Shown piece after piece: positions 13,827 through 21,373 of a DNA stretch of 23,747 bases. The notes under the pieces are model-generated. The model made no database searches. It worked only from the letters and a program-made list of their open reading frames with translations, and was not told the DNA's origin. Each line of letters opens with the position of its first letter. Positions within the stretch are counted from its first letter, which is position 1. The stretch lies in the NCBI GenBank assembly GCA_021771675.1, contig JAETOP010000085.1:1-23747 (forward strand). The letters are read 5' to 3'. The position numbers and the translations under genes were made by a program. Origin of the DNA: Oscillospiraceae bacterium (lineage in GTDB: Bacteria > Bacillota_A > Clostridia > Oscillospirales > Oscillospiraceae).

Positions 13827-13888
13827 CCTAATTCCTAACTCCCAATTCCCAACTATCTCATATCTCGTATCCCATATCTTATATCTTG
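13827..13888. repeat. Low-complexity block, copy 2
   Basis: cctaattcctaactcccaat-type units followed by ctcatatctcgtatcccata, matching the block at 8535-8616. It abuts the 3' end of the GluQRS gene on the minus strand, as copy 1 abuts the small acidic gene. Confidence 0.8.
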
Positions 13889-13890
13889 CA

Positions 13891-14808
13891 CTACGCTCCA
13901 AAGGTGCTGGCGTCCAGGTAAATGGCGTCGCCTTTCAGCTTTTTCCAGTCGAAACCTGCTGCCAGCTCCCTGGCGCTGATGGGCTCCCGGCGGTCGATCA
14001 GCCCGGCGGAGGCCGCCAGGGTGCCGATCACCGCCTCCGGGCTGACCCATTTTTGAAGCTGGCCCAAATCCAGGTCCCGGTCCCGCTTGCTCAGCCTCCG
14101 GCCATCGGGGGCCAGGAGCATGGGCACATGGCCGTATTCCGGGTGGGTGAAGCCGAAAAGCTCCTGCAAATACATCTGCCTGGGGGCGGAGCTCAGCAAA
14201 TCCATGCCCCGAACCACCTCGGTGACGCCCGCCTCACCGTCGTCCACGGTGACGGCCAGCTGGTACACATACACCCCGTCCGCCCGGCGGACCACCATAT
14301 CGCCGCACTCCTTTGCCAGGTTCAGCCGGTATTCCCCCTGAACCCGGTCGGTGAAGCGCCACTGCCGGTCCGGCACCACCACCCGCCAGGCGGGAGCCCT
14401 GTCCATGGCCTGCCGCTGGGCCGGGGTCAGATTCCGGCAGGTGCCGGGGTAGACATAGGTGCCGTCGCTGAGGTGGGGGGCGTTGACGCTGTGAAGCTGG
14501 CTGCGGGTGCAGTAGCAGGGATAGAGCAGCCCCTTTTCCCGCAGCTGCTCAAAATACCGGTCATACACGGCGCCCCGCTGGCTTTGGGGCGGTGTCTCCC
14601 GGTCGTAGTCCAGCCCAAGCCATCGAAGGTCCTCCCGGAGCTGGGCGGCATAGTCTTGGCTGGTGCGCTGGGTGTCCAGGTCCTCCATCCGCAGCACCAT
14701 CTCCCCATCCCGGGAGCGGACGGACAGCCAGGCGATGAGGGCGGCGAACACATTGCCCAGGTGCATTCTCCCGGACGGGGTGGGGGCGAACCGGCCCACA
14801 GGCTTCAT
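13891..14808 (-). CDS. gluQ: Glutamyl-queuosine tRNA(Asp) synthetase
   Basis: A 305-aa truncated GluRS-like enzyme that attaches glutamate to the queuine base at position 34 of tRNA(Asp), without an anticodon-binding domain. It has GRFAPTPSGRMHLGN (5-19) with the HLGN class I motif, and MEDLDTQR (41-48). A zinc site consists of Cys98, Cys100, Tyr120 and Cys124 (CYC…YVYPGTC). GVYVYQLAVTVDD (~178-190) precedes VVRGMDLL and the KMSKS-like RRLSKRD (237-243). The length of ~305 residues is typical of GluQRS and excludes a full GluRS. The start at 14808 is chosen because its ATG overlaps the upstream gene's TGA (ATGA), indicating translational coupling; 14814 is an alternative. Confidence 0.92.
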   Translation of the reverse strand: MKPVGRFAPTPSGRMHLGNVFAALIAWLSVRSRDGEMVLRMEDLDTQRTSQDYAAQLREDLRWLGLDYDRETPPQSQRGAVYDRYFEQLREKGLLYPCYCTRSQLHSVNAPHLSDGTYVYPGTCRNLTPAQRQAMDRAPAWRVVVPDRQWRFTDRVQGEYRLNLAKECGDMVVRRADGVYVYQLAVTVDDGEAGVTEVVRGMDLLSSAPRQMYLQELFGFTHPEYGHVPMLLAPDGRRLSKRDRDLDLGQLQKWVSPEAVIGTLAASAGLIDRREPISARELAAGFDWKKLKGDAIYLDASTFGA

Positions 14809-15086
14809 CTCCATAGCAGCCACCAGGCCAGCACACCAAGCAGGGCCGCTACCTCCACCAGCAGCGCCGCCACCAAAAAGGGAATACGGCTGTTTTCCGA
14901 TGTCTGTTCTTCTTCCTCCACCGGCTCCGGAGGAATTTCTTCCCGGAGGAAGCGTCCGTTGGAGGCTTCCGGTTCCTCTTCCTCAAAGACTTCCTCCGTC
15001 TCCTCCGGAACCGTCCACTGCTCCTCTTCCGCCGCCAGCAGCTGCTCCTGCAGCCGCCTCAATTCCTTTTTGGGATCGTCAAACAT
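14805..15086 (-). CDS. Small acidic C-terminally anchored membrane protein, unknown
   Basis: A 93-aa protein. Residues 1-22 form a charged helix (KKELRRLQEQLLAAEEE), 23-65 are strongly acidic and probably disordered, and 69-92 form one hydrophobic segment (FLVAALLVEVAALLGVLAWW) ending in LLWR. A tail-anchored topology is likely. GGAGGGAG precedes the start. It overlaps gluQ by 4 nt, so the two are translated as a unit, but a functional link is not apparent. No family recognised. Confidence 0.8.
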   Translation of the reverse strand: MFDDPKKELRRLQEQLLAAEEEQWTVPEETEEVFEEEEPEASNGRFLREEIPPEPVEEEEQTSENSRIPFLVAALLVEVAALLGVLAWWLLWR

Positions 15087-15110
15087 GGCCTCTCCCTCCT
15101 TTGTGCGCTT

Positions 15111-15139
15111 ATTCTAACAGAAAAAAACCGAATAGTAAA
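15111..15139 (-). promoter_or_regulatory. Promoter of the membrane protein-gluQ operon
   Basis: TTTACT (15134-15139), 17-nt spacer, TAGAAT (15111-15116) on the minus strand, about 25 nt before the start codon. Confidence 0.65.
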
Positions 15140-15203
15140 GAGGGTGCTTTCTCTTCGGCGGGCAGAGAATCAAATTTGGGGGTGGAATGTTTTTCCGGAG
15201 GAA

Positions 15204-15232
15204 TTGACAATCATTTCGCCAGTTGTTACAAT
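15204..15232 (+). promoter_or_regulatory. Promoter of the AsrC-like gene
   Basis: TTGACA (15204-15209), 17-nt spacer, TACAAT (15227-15232), about 30 nt upstream of the start. No obvious operator was seen. Confidence 0.8.
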
Positions 15233-15267
15233 GAATATGATTCTAAAACACAAAGGAAGTGCTCCTA

Positions 15268-16155
15268 ATGAAAGCAGCAGAAAAAATCAGCCCCGAGGAA
15301 GTCAAGCGGGTCAAGGCCCTGGGCTGTCTGAAGGACAAGCGTTATGAGGATATTTTTAATGTCCGGGTTCTGACCCGGAACGGCAAGATCACCGCCCAGG
15401 AGGCCAGGGTGATTGCCGAGGCCTCCGAGCGGTTCGGCAGCGGCAGCATCACCATGACCACCCGGCTGACCCAGGAAATTCAGGGCGTGCCCTATGACAA
15501 GCTGGAAGAGGTGTTCGCCTTCCTGAAAGAGAACGGATTGGAAACCGGCGGCACCGGGGCCAAGGTGCGCCCCGTGGTCTCCTGCAAGGGCACCACCTGC
15601 CAGTACGGCCTGCTGGACACCTATGATCTCAGCGAGAAGATTCATGAACGCTTCTATGAGGGCTACCACGACATGAAGCTGCCCCACAAGTTCAAGATCG
15701 CCGTGGGCGGCTGCCCCAACAACTGCGTCAAGCCCGACCTGAACGACATCGGCATCGTGGGCCAGCGGGTGTTCCAGCGGGATCTGGACAAGTGCCGGGG
15801 CTGCAAGAAGTGCCAGGTGGAGGCCAACTGCCCCATTAAGGTCGCCCATGTCCAGGACGGCAAGCTGAACTGGGACGGCTGCAACAACTGCGGCCGCTGC
15901 GCCGGGAAGTGCCCCTTCCACGTCACGGACAGCTATGTGGAGGGCGCAAAGATTTACATCGGCGGCCGCTGGGGCAAGAAAACCGCCATGGGCCGCCCCC
16001 TTGGCAAAATCTTCACCGATATGGACGAGGTGCTGGAGGTCATCGACCGGGCCATCCTCCTGTTCCGGGACGAGGGCCAGGCCGGCGAACGCTTCGCCGA
16101 CACCGTAGCCCGCCTGGGCTTTGAATACGTGGAAGGCAGGCTGCTGAATCCGTAA
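15268..16155 (+). CDS. AsrC-like siroheme / 4Fe-4S sulfite-reductase-type protein
   Basis: A 295-aa redox protein. The N-terminal ferredoxin-like half-domain (ISPEEVKRVKALGC…) is followed by the siroheme/Fe-S signature: Cys106-x4-Cys111 (CKGTTCQYG) and Cys149-x3-Cys153 (GGCPNNCVKP). Two inserted 4Fe-4S ferredoxin motifs follow: Cys176, 179, 182, 188 (CRGCKKCQVEANCP) and Cys205, 208, 211, 215 (CNNCGRCAGKCP). This order is that of anaerobic sulfite reductase subunit C. asrA and asrB are not adjacent, so the electron donor is unknown and the enzyme may act on sulfite or nitrite. AAAGGAAG is about 9 nt upstream of ATG 15268; a GTG nine bases earlier is less likely. Family confident, substrate not. 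Confidence 0.9.
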   Translation: MKAAEKISPEEVKRVKALGCLKDKRYEDIFNVRVLTRNGKITAQEARVIAEASERFGSGSITMTTRLTQEIQGVPYDKLEEVFAFLKENGLETGGTGAKVRPVVSCKGTTCQYGLLDTYDLSEKIHERFYEGYHDMKLPHKFKIAVGGCPNNCVKPDLNDIGIVGQRVFQRDLDKCRGCKKCQVEANCPIKVAHVQDGKLNWDGCNNCGRCAGKCPFHVTDSYVEGAKIYIGGRWGKKTAMGRPLGKIFTDMDEVLEVIDRAILLFRDEGQAGERFADTVARLGFEYVEGRLLNP

Positions 16156-16186
16156 AAGCGGAATGGGCTTATTGGCTGTGAATCGG

Positions 16187-16513
16187 CAAATTGGAATTTG
16201 GCGGGCAGGGCCCGCAGCCAATTTCGCACGGGGCTGGTCTGTCATCGCTTTTTCCCTGACCCGCCCGGTAACGTTTTTGCGGTAAATTTTTCTGAAAGCT
16301 TTCTCCCTGTTGCCAAGTGCGCGCCGGAAGGAGTCCGGGGAGGGCGGCTTTGGCGTGCGGGAGCACGACATTCAGCGCCTCCCCGGTCGGCTTCTTTGGC
16401 TACGCTCAGAAACCGGCACCTGGTTCCATCCAACGTGCTGTCAAAAAGCCAATACCGATTTGGCGGGGTCATGACGTAAGCCCTACGCACGGGCCTCCAC
16501 AAATTCCAATTTG
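16187..16513. mobile_element. MITE-like element with 14-bp perfect terminal inverted repeats
   Basis: caaattggaatttg (16187-16200) is exactly inverted at 16500-16513. Inside are a gcgggc/gcccgc hairpin, a caatttcgcacgggg segment shared with 10097, an acgtttttgcggt segment shared with the block after spoIIE, and a 26-bp segment (16462-16487) found inverted at 23320-23345. No credible gene. It fills the gap between the AsrC-like gene and the terminator of the anti-sigma gene. Confidence 0.75.
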
Positions 16514-16555
16514 TCTGTTTGCCGGGAGCCGGTTTGTGCAAAACTTTGTATGCGT

Positions 16556-16595
16556 CAAAAGCGGCTGCGTCCAAATTGTGGGCGCAGCCGTTTTG
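16556..16595 (-). terminator. Terminator of the sigma/anti-sigma operon
   Basis: 14-bp stem caaaagcggctgcg/cgcagccgttttg (one mismatch or bulge) with a 13-nt loop, directly after the stop of the minus-strand gene at 16602. The run cttttg at the foot is a modest U-tract. Confidence 0.72.
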
Positions 16596-16601
16596 TGGTT
16601 G

Positions 16602-18386
16602 TTATTGCTCCGGCACAGGCAGCTTTGTGCCGTCTGCCAGAAGGATGTAATCCACCTGGTCAAGGTCGATGGGCTTCGTGTTGCGCTCGCCCAGCATCTG
16701 GATTTTTGCACCGTCCTTCATGACAGCGTACATGAAATGATCCCGCCAAATATAGAAATCTGCGGAATCTCCCGTTTCAAACTGATTGTCTTCCCCAAAA
16801 TCCCACGCAATTTCACTGCTGAATTCACGGAGCTTGAAGGAAGTGATGACAAACGAATCCAGAACGTCCGTCCCGTCCTCCTTCCAGCCGATGCAGGCCA
16901 TCGTTTTTACCGGCTGGGTAATCAATTCGATTTCCCGGTCATTACAGTTGGTTTCATCAAAGGTGATGGGGAACAGCCATTCTCCCTCGGCGAGGGTATC
17001 CTCAATGAGGCGGTAGTTGACGTCATCCCACTGGGAGCTGCCGATGTCAGCCAGGTACAGATTCCAGGTGGTTCCGGCGGCAAAGGGGGCGCTGTCATTT
17101 GGCAGGCTGTAGCAAAATACCAGCAGCAGGTCAATTGTATTTTCCTTCCCGTCGCCATCGTCCACCACCTCAATGGGGCCTGTGCAGTCAAAGCCGCCGC
17201 TGGCGGGAGTCAACGCATAATTGGAAAACGTGATGTTATTGGCCGTGGGAAGCACTGTTCCTTCGGGCGCAGCGACGCTCAGAAGAATCTGCGCCACATA
17301 GCCATCGGTTTTCGCGGATTTTACATCCAGGCCGAAGCCGTTCTGGGTGGTCTGCCGGGGAATTTCTGCCTGAGCCGCCACGTCGGCTTGGGCGGGAATT
17401 CTAGGATGGATGGCAAAATCCACGGTATCCGCCACCAGTTCCAGCTGCTCCTGGGTCATATGCTGATACCGGGCCGAGACAACGCCTCCTTCTTCACTGA
17501 GCAGTTCAATGTTGACATTGAGCTGCAAGGTCATCAGCGCCTCTCCCCGGTTGCAGAGGATATACCCCCGCTCCTGGCTGGGAGAATGGAGAATCAGCAC
17601 ATCACTGCCGGAAGCGGTGGTATAGTTTTGCTCCACCCAGTCACCGCTTTCCACAATGGTCACATAGTCCCGGCTGAAGCAGTCCTGCCGGTTCCAGTAG
17701 AGGACACCGGAGGTGCCCAGCACCTCATAACCCTGATCCTCCGGGAAGTGAAACTGCATATCCAGCCAGAAGTTGCCGGAATCATAGCAGCCTCCGCCAT
17801 TGACGTCCGCACTGATTTCCTGGCTGTTCCGCACAAATCGTTCCAGACCCAGAGCATCGCACATATTCCGCACCGTACGGAAATTCAGCCTCGTCCCCTC
17901 CGGCTTCAAGCCATACTGGTCAGCCAGCGCAAGGGCCTTTGCGTCCATCGTCTCAGAATAGGTGCCGCTGTCCCAATATCCCTCCTGCAGGGTGCCTTCC
18001 GCTGCCTTTTTCTCAATATCGGCAGTATATTCCTCCTTGAAGGCATAGAAGTCGGCGCAGGCCTGATAGGCGTTGGTTCCCTCCACACCGGCCATAGTCA
18101 GCGCGCTGGTATTGACGGTGTGGGGATTCTCCACATATACGCCATCCACCAGAGAATAGTCCTGCTGTGCGGCAGCTTCCCCAATCTTCACCTGCTCCAT
18201 TTTCAGGCACACCACCGCGCAGCCCATGAGGAAGAGCATCAGGGTGATGATGGCCGCAATGAGAAGCGGCTTGCGGATTCTCCGGTGCGCCCCGGAGGAG
18301 CTGGCCGGGAAGCGGATGGTTTCCGCCTCTTCGATCAAATCCTCTCCCACGTATTTCAGTCCCATAAAAATATCCTTTCCGTTCAT
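16602..18386 (-). CDS. Membrane-anchored probable anti-sigma factor / sensor (large extracytoplasmic domain)
   Basis: A 594-aa protein. The cytoplasmic N-terminus (MNGKDIFMGLKYVGEDLIEEAE) is short and helical. One transmembrane helix spans ~39-61 (KPLLIAAIITLMLFLMGCAV), and a ~530-residue extracytoplasmic part follows, ending YILLADGTKLPVPEQ. This topology, and coupling to an ECF-type sigma gene by a 4-nt ATGA overlap, is that of Clostridia anti-sigma proteins of the DUF4179-like kind. The N-terminus would hold the sigma factor, and the outer domain would sense envelope stress or a ligand. No enzyme motif was seen outside. The start at 18386 is preferred; the longer frame upstream only shadows the sigma gene. 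Anti-sigma role inferred from context. Confidence 0.78.
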   Translation of the reverse strand: MNGKDIFMGLKYVGEDLIEEAETIRFPASSSGAHRRIRKPLLIAAIITLMLFLMGCAVVCLKMEQVKIGEAAAQQDYSLVDGVYVENPHTVNTSALTMAGVEGTNAYQACADFYAFKEEYTADIEKKAAEGTLQEGYWDSGTYSETMDAKALALADQYGLKPEGTRLNFRTVRNMCDALGLERFVRNSQEISADVNGGGCYDSGNFWLDMQFHFPEDQGYEVLGTSGVLYWNRQDCFSRDYVTIVESGDWVEQNYTTASGSDVLILHSPSQERGYILCNRGEALMTLQLNVNIELLSEEGGVVSARYQHMTQEQLELVADTVDFAIHPRIPAQADVAAQAEIPRQTTQNGFGLDVKSAKTDGYVAQILLSVAAPEGTVLPTANNITFSNYALTPASGGFDCTGPIEVVDDGDGKENTIDLLLVFCYSLPNDSAPFAAGTTWNLYLADIGSSQWDDVNYRLIEDTLAEGEWLFPITFDETNCNDREIELITQPVKTMACIGWKEDGTDVLDSFVITSFKLREFSSEIAWDFGEDNQFETGDSADFYIWRDHFMYAVMKDGAKIQMLGERNTKPIDLDQVDYILLADGTKLPVPEQ

Positions 18387-18937
18387 ACTCGAATACCCTC
18401 CTTTTGAAGATAATTGCGCAGCTTCCCTCTGGTTCGGTTCAGCCGCATCCACACGGCGCTTTCGCTGATGCCGTACCGGGCCACGATTTCCCCGATGGAA
18501 TCTCCGTACCAGTACCGGCGCAGAAACACCGCCCGGTTTTCCGGGGTCAGGGTCCTCAGAAAGGCGTCCAGGGCCATGCCCAGGGCCTCCTGTGCCACCT
18601 GGCGGTCCCGCGACCCGTCCGGAACGCACTGCTCCATCTCCTGGGTCAGGCTGACCACCTGGGCGTTTCGCTTGGCAGCCGCTGCCCAGTCCAGCTTGTC
18701 CAGGGCAACGTGTCTGCAAATCTTCGCCAGGTACGCAAAGAAATATTCCGGGCGATGGGGAGGAATGGTTTCCCAGGCCTTCATATACGTATCGCTGACA
18801 CTTTCCTCGGCGTCCTGATCGTTCCGGAGAATGTTATCCGCCAGCTGGAGAAGACGCCGCCCATAGGTGTGATCCGTCTGTTTGATGGCATCTTCGTTCC
18901 TGGCGAAGAACAGTTTTATAATCTCGCTGTCTTCCAT
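18383..18937 (-). CDS. RNA polymerase sigma factor, sigma-70 family ECF-type
   Basis: A 184-aa protein. Region 2 is at ~20-95 (YGRRLLQLADNILRNDQDAEESVSDTYMKAWETIPP… then YLAKICRHVALDKLD). Region 4 is at ~118-180 (ALDAFLRTLTPENRAVFLRRYWYGDSIGEIVARYGISESAVWMRLNRTRGKLRNYL), containing the HTH. The linker (KRNAQVVSLTQEMEQCVPD) is short and no region 1 or 3 exists. AGAGGTGAAC precedes the ATG. It is translationally coupled to the downstream membrane protein, which probably restrains it. An autoregulated promoter is expected, but I could not identify one securely. Confidence 0.92.
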   Translation of the reverse strand: MEDSEIIKLFFARNEDAIKQTDHTYGRRLLQLADNILRNDQDAEESVSDTYMKAWETIPPHRPEYFFAYLAKICRHVALDKLDWAAAAKRNAQVVSLTQEMEQCVPDGSRDRQVAQEALGMALDAFLRTLTPENRAVFLRRYWYGDSIGEIVARYGISESAVWMRLNRTRGKLRNYLQKEGIRV

Positions 18938-18997
18938 GAAAGTTCACCTCTTTTTCTGTATTTGCTTCCTCACCCTATTAAACGGAATTTCCGCCGG

Positions 18998-19026
18998 GAA
19001 TCTCACGCTCCGGAGATTCTTTTTTT
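18998..19026 (+). terminator. Orphan plus-strand terminator-like hairpin
   Basis: gaatctc/gagattc stem with an 8-nt loop followed by seven T residues. No plus-strand gene lies upstream; the only transcript it could end would be antisense to the sigma gene, or it simply insulates the AraC promoter. The rest of the 200-nt gap (18938-19137) holds a possible TATCAT-17-TACAAT promoter for the AraC gene (about 19035-19062). Confidence 0.45.
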
Positions 19027-19137
19027 AATCCCCACTATCATAAAGGCTTCGGATATGGTACAATAACGCCATCAAGGGCAGCGAAAGCGGGAGGCACTCG
19101 GCACAGCGGGAAAACATTCAATTTTGAGGGATTTTAG

Positions 19138-20058
19138 GTGAAAAATATTCAAAAATTGGAACAAAACCAACTGACAAAGGAAGAGCTGCTGCCAGGATTT
19201 TCGGTGGACTTCCCATATATCGCAACCTGTGCGGAACTAAACTGCTATCCGGCGGCGAGCATTCCCTGGCACTGGCACAGAACGGTGGAGCTGTTCTATA
19301 TGGAGCGAGGCGCCCTGGAATACACCACCCCCAAGGGCAGGTGGGTTTTCCCCGCCGGTTCCGGAGGCTTTGTCAATTCCAATGTGCTCCACATGTCCCA
19401 AATCACACAGCCCGGGGGGAAGTGCCTCCAGCTTCTCCATCTGTTTGAGCCTTCCTTTATCTCCGGAGAGCACGGGAACCGGATGGATCGGAAATATGTG
19501 CTCCCGTTGATTTCAGCTCCGGGAGTCGAGATGATCGCACTGTATCCAACCAATCCGGCACACGGAGAGATTTTGAAAAAAATACGTCAGGCCTTCGACC
19601 TGTCCGAACAGGAGTGGGGACATGAATTCAGGCTTCGCCAGGCTCTGACCCAGATATGGATGATGCTGTTTGACCTGGCACGGGAAGCGATGGAACAAAA
19701 GGGCTCCATCCGTTCCAGCCAGCAGATCAAGCCGATGATGGTGCACATCCATGAAAATTATGACCGCCACATTTCGGTGGAGGAGCTGGCAGAAGCCGCC
19801 CACATCAGCAGGCGGGCCTGCTTCCGCCTGTTTCAGGAAAACCTGCACATGACCCCGGTGGAATACATCAAAGCCTATCGGCTGCAAATTGCATGCCAGA
19901 TGCTGGCGAAGGGAACCGAGCCGGTCACCGAGGTTGCCAACCGGTGCGGCCTTGGTTCCAGCAGCTATTTCGGCAAAACCTTCCGGGAGAAATTTGGCTG
20001 CACGCCGCTGGAATACCGCAGGCACTGGCACAATTGTAATACTTTTCAGCGGGATTAG
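19138..20058 (+). CDS. AraC family transcriptional regulator
   Basis: A 306-aa regulator. The N-terminal ~105 residues form a cupin sensing domain (WHWHRTVELFYMERGALEYT, with His45/His47, then the lid segment FVNSNVLHM). The C-terminal ~100 residues hold the double HTH: ISVEELAEAAHISRRACFRLFQ (212-233) and VTEVANRCGLGSSSYFGKTFREKFGCTPLEYR (263-294). It probably responds to a small sugar-like or other effector and acts as an activator. The start is GTG at 19138, with a GAGGG site about 10 nt upstream. It is followed by its own terminator. The target is not evident; the HD gene downstream has a separate RBS. Confidence 0.92.
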   Translation: MKNIQKLEQNQLTKEELLPGFSVDFPYIATCAELNCYPAASIPWHWHRTVELFYMERGALEYTTPKGRWVFPAGSGGFVNSNVLHMSQITQPGGKCLQLLHLFEPSFISGEHGNRMDRKYVLPLISAPGVEMIALYPTNPAHGEILKKIRQAFDLSEQEWGHEFRLRQALTQIWMMLFDLAREAMEQKGSIRSSQQIKPMMVHIHENYDRHISVEELAEAAHISRRACFRLFQENLHMTPVEYIKAYRLQIACQMLAKGTEPVTEVANRCGLGSSSYFGKTFREKFGCTPLEYRRHWHNCNTFQRD

Positions 20059-20090
20059 TATATCATTATTCTTCTTTTTGCGCTACAATG

Positions 20091-20127
20091 ATACCAGCAG
20101 CGGCATTCGCCGCAGCTGGTATTTTTT
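20091..20127 (+). terminator. Intrinsic terminator after the AraC gene
   Basis: Long stem ataccagc-a-gcggc/gccgc-a-gctggtat with an ATTC loop, followed by six T residues. It separates the AraC gene from the HD gene. Confidence 0.9.
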
Positions 20128-20158
20128 AATGATTGCCGAGCACAGCAAGGAGGTTTTT

Positions 20159-20758
20159 ATGTTACTGACCCGGTCAATTGCACAGCAGGCATTGGAGCAG
20201 GCCTGCAAATCCAATCCCGGCCCCTGGGCCGACCACACCCGGTATGTGGCGCTGGCCTGTCAACATATTGCGAGCCGCTGCCCTCATCTGGACGGGGACG
20301 AGGCCTATATCTGCGGCATTCTCCATGATATTGGCAGACACGCAGGCGTCAGCTCGGAGCGGCATCTGATCGATGGCTATCGCTACTGCATGGAGCGTGG
20401 CTGGGAAAAGGCGGCGCAGATCTGCATCTCCCACGCTTTTATGATCCAGGATATTAACACCTCCATCGGCGTATTTGATATGCCGCCGGAGGACAAGGCG
20501 TTTATAGAGGCCTTTCTCAAAAGCGCTGTCTATGATGACTATGATTTGCTTGTCCAGCTTTGTGACGCCCTGGCGCTGCCCACCGGATTCTGCCTTCTGG
20601 AAAAGCGTTTTGTGGATGTGACAATCCGGTATGGAATCCACCCGGCGACCGTTGACCGCTGGAAGGCAGTGCTTGCCATCAAAACACATTTTGAAGAAAT
20701 AATCGGCTGCTCCATTTATGAGCTTCTCCCCGGTGTGGTTGAAAACAGCTTCCGGTAA
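20159..20758 (+). CDS. HD-domain phosphohydrolase-like protein
   Basis: A 199-aa protein. Metal-binding HD signature: His26 (GPWADHTRYVA), His56-Asp57 (ILHDIGRH) and Asp136 (QLCDALALP). Members hydrolyse phosphate esters of nucleotides or small metabolites; no specificity is visible. AAGGAGG is 5 nt upstream of ATG 20159; the reading frame extends 90 codons further upstream into the AraC gene and terminator, so that extension is rejected. It is preceded by the terminator at 20091-20127, so it probably has its own promoter, which I did not identify. Confidence 0.88.
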   Translation: MLLTRSIAQQALEQACKSNPGPWADHTRYVALACQHIASRCPHLDGDEAYICGILHDIGRHAGVSSERHLIDGYRYCMERGWEKAAQICISHAFMIQDINTSIGVFDMPPEDKAFIEAFLKSAVYDDYDLLVQLCDALALPTGFCLLEKRFVDVTIRYGIHPATVDRWKAVLAIKTHFEEIIGCSIYELLPGVVENSFR

Positions 20759-20835
20759 TCAGAAGAATCGGCCGGAACCTTTTTGATGCCGGGGGAATAT
20801 CATAACAGAGAAAACCAAAAGGGAGTGGTGGGCTG

Positions 20836-21288
20836 ATGGAACAGCGGGATTTGGAATTGGAGCAGCGGGTGTGGCAGCGGGTCAGCGCAGCGGCCCCGGT
20901 GGAGGAGCACGCCTCCCTGAGGCAGATGGAGCGGCGGAGCCGGGAATCGGCTTCAGTGTTCCGCCAGCTGGCCCAGGCCTGTACCGGTCAGATGCGGGAG
21001 ATGCTGCAAGAGCTCCACCGTCAGGAAAACTGTACTGCCCTGACCATCCTGGGGATGCGGATTCTCTCCGGTGAGGAGCCGGAGAAACCCATCTGCTGCC
21101 CCTGGACAAAGACGGGAACCTGCCGGGCCCTGGCCCTGGTCTACCGGAGCAGCTGCCAGGCCCGGGAGGATTACGCCGCCCATGCAGCAGCCGGGAACTA
21201 TGCCCCAGTGTTCGCCGCCATGGCCCGGGAGGAAGCCGCCAAAATGGGCCGCATTCTGGCCCTCATCGGCCTTGCAAAGGGAGGATAA
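20836..21288 (+). CDS. Small helical protein, possibly ferritin-like, unknown function
   Basis: A 150-aa soluble, wholly helical protein starting MEQRDLELEQRVWQRV. The pattern of four helices with E/H-rich positions (VEEHASLRQMERRSRESASVF; REMLQELHRQENCTALTILGM; LVYRSSCQAREDYAAHA; MAREEAAKMGRILALIGL) recalls rubrerythrin/ferritin-like folds, but complete diiron motifs (E-x2-H) are not obvious. Cys-Cys-Pro (PICCPWTKTGTC) in the middle is unusual. AAGGGAG is about 10 nt upstream. It lies between the HD gene and spoIIE on the same strand. Function unknown; the fold is a guess. Confidence 0.75.
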   Translation: MEQRDLELEQRVWQRVSAAAPVEEHASLRQMERRSRESASVFRQLAQACTGQMREMLQELHRQENCTALTILGMRILSGEEPEKPICCPWTKTGTCRALALVYRSSCQAREDYAAHAAAGNYAPVFAAMAREEAAKMGRILALIGLAKGG

Positions 21289-21373
21289 ATTCCACTGCGT
21301 ACCGTATGCGACTGCATCTGTCCTTCCGTGATGATAGAATCCTTACATCACAAAGGAAAGGCTGGGATTACAA

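Larger units (their letters stand above)
13589..13890. repeat. Repeat-filled intergenic block between nucleotidyltransferase and GluQRS
   Basis: No gene is seen. It contains the 28-bp palindrome at 13646-13673, a TATTATCTATTC low-complexity tract (13683-13722), another ccggcccctacgg unit (13725-13740), the second copy of the acctggcg…cctacgg unit (13785-13816) and the second CCTAATTCC / CATATCTCGTATC block (13827-13888). Confidence 0.75.

Noticed and set aside
14663..15268. 201-aa plus-strand ORF opposite gluQ and the membrane protein gene
   Set aside because: Pro/Ser-rich shadow of two coupled minus-strand genes; no RBS or domains.
16317..18407. 696-aa plus-strand ORF opposite the anti-sigma gene
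   Set aside because: No RBS or domains; it begins inside a MITE-like repeat. The minus strand carries the coupled sigma/anti-sigma pair.
18387..18719. N-terminal extension of the anti-sigma protein
   Set aside because: Overlaps the sigma gene in another frame, Gly/Pro-rich; the ATGA overlap at 18383-18386 gives a better start.
19889..20158. N-terminal extension of the HD-domain protein
   Set aside because: Runs through the AraC gene end and a strong terminator; AAGGAGG before 20159 fixes the start.
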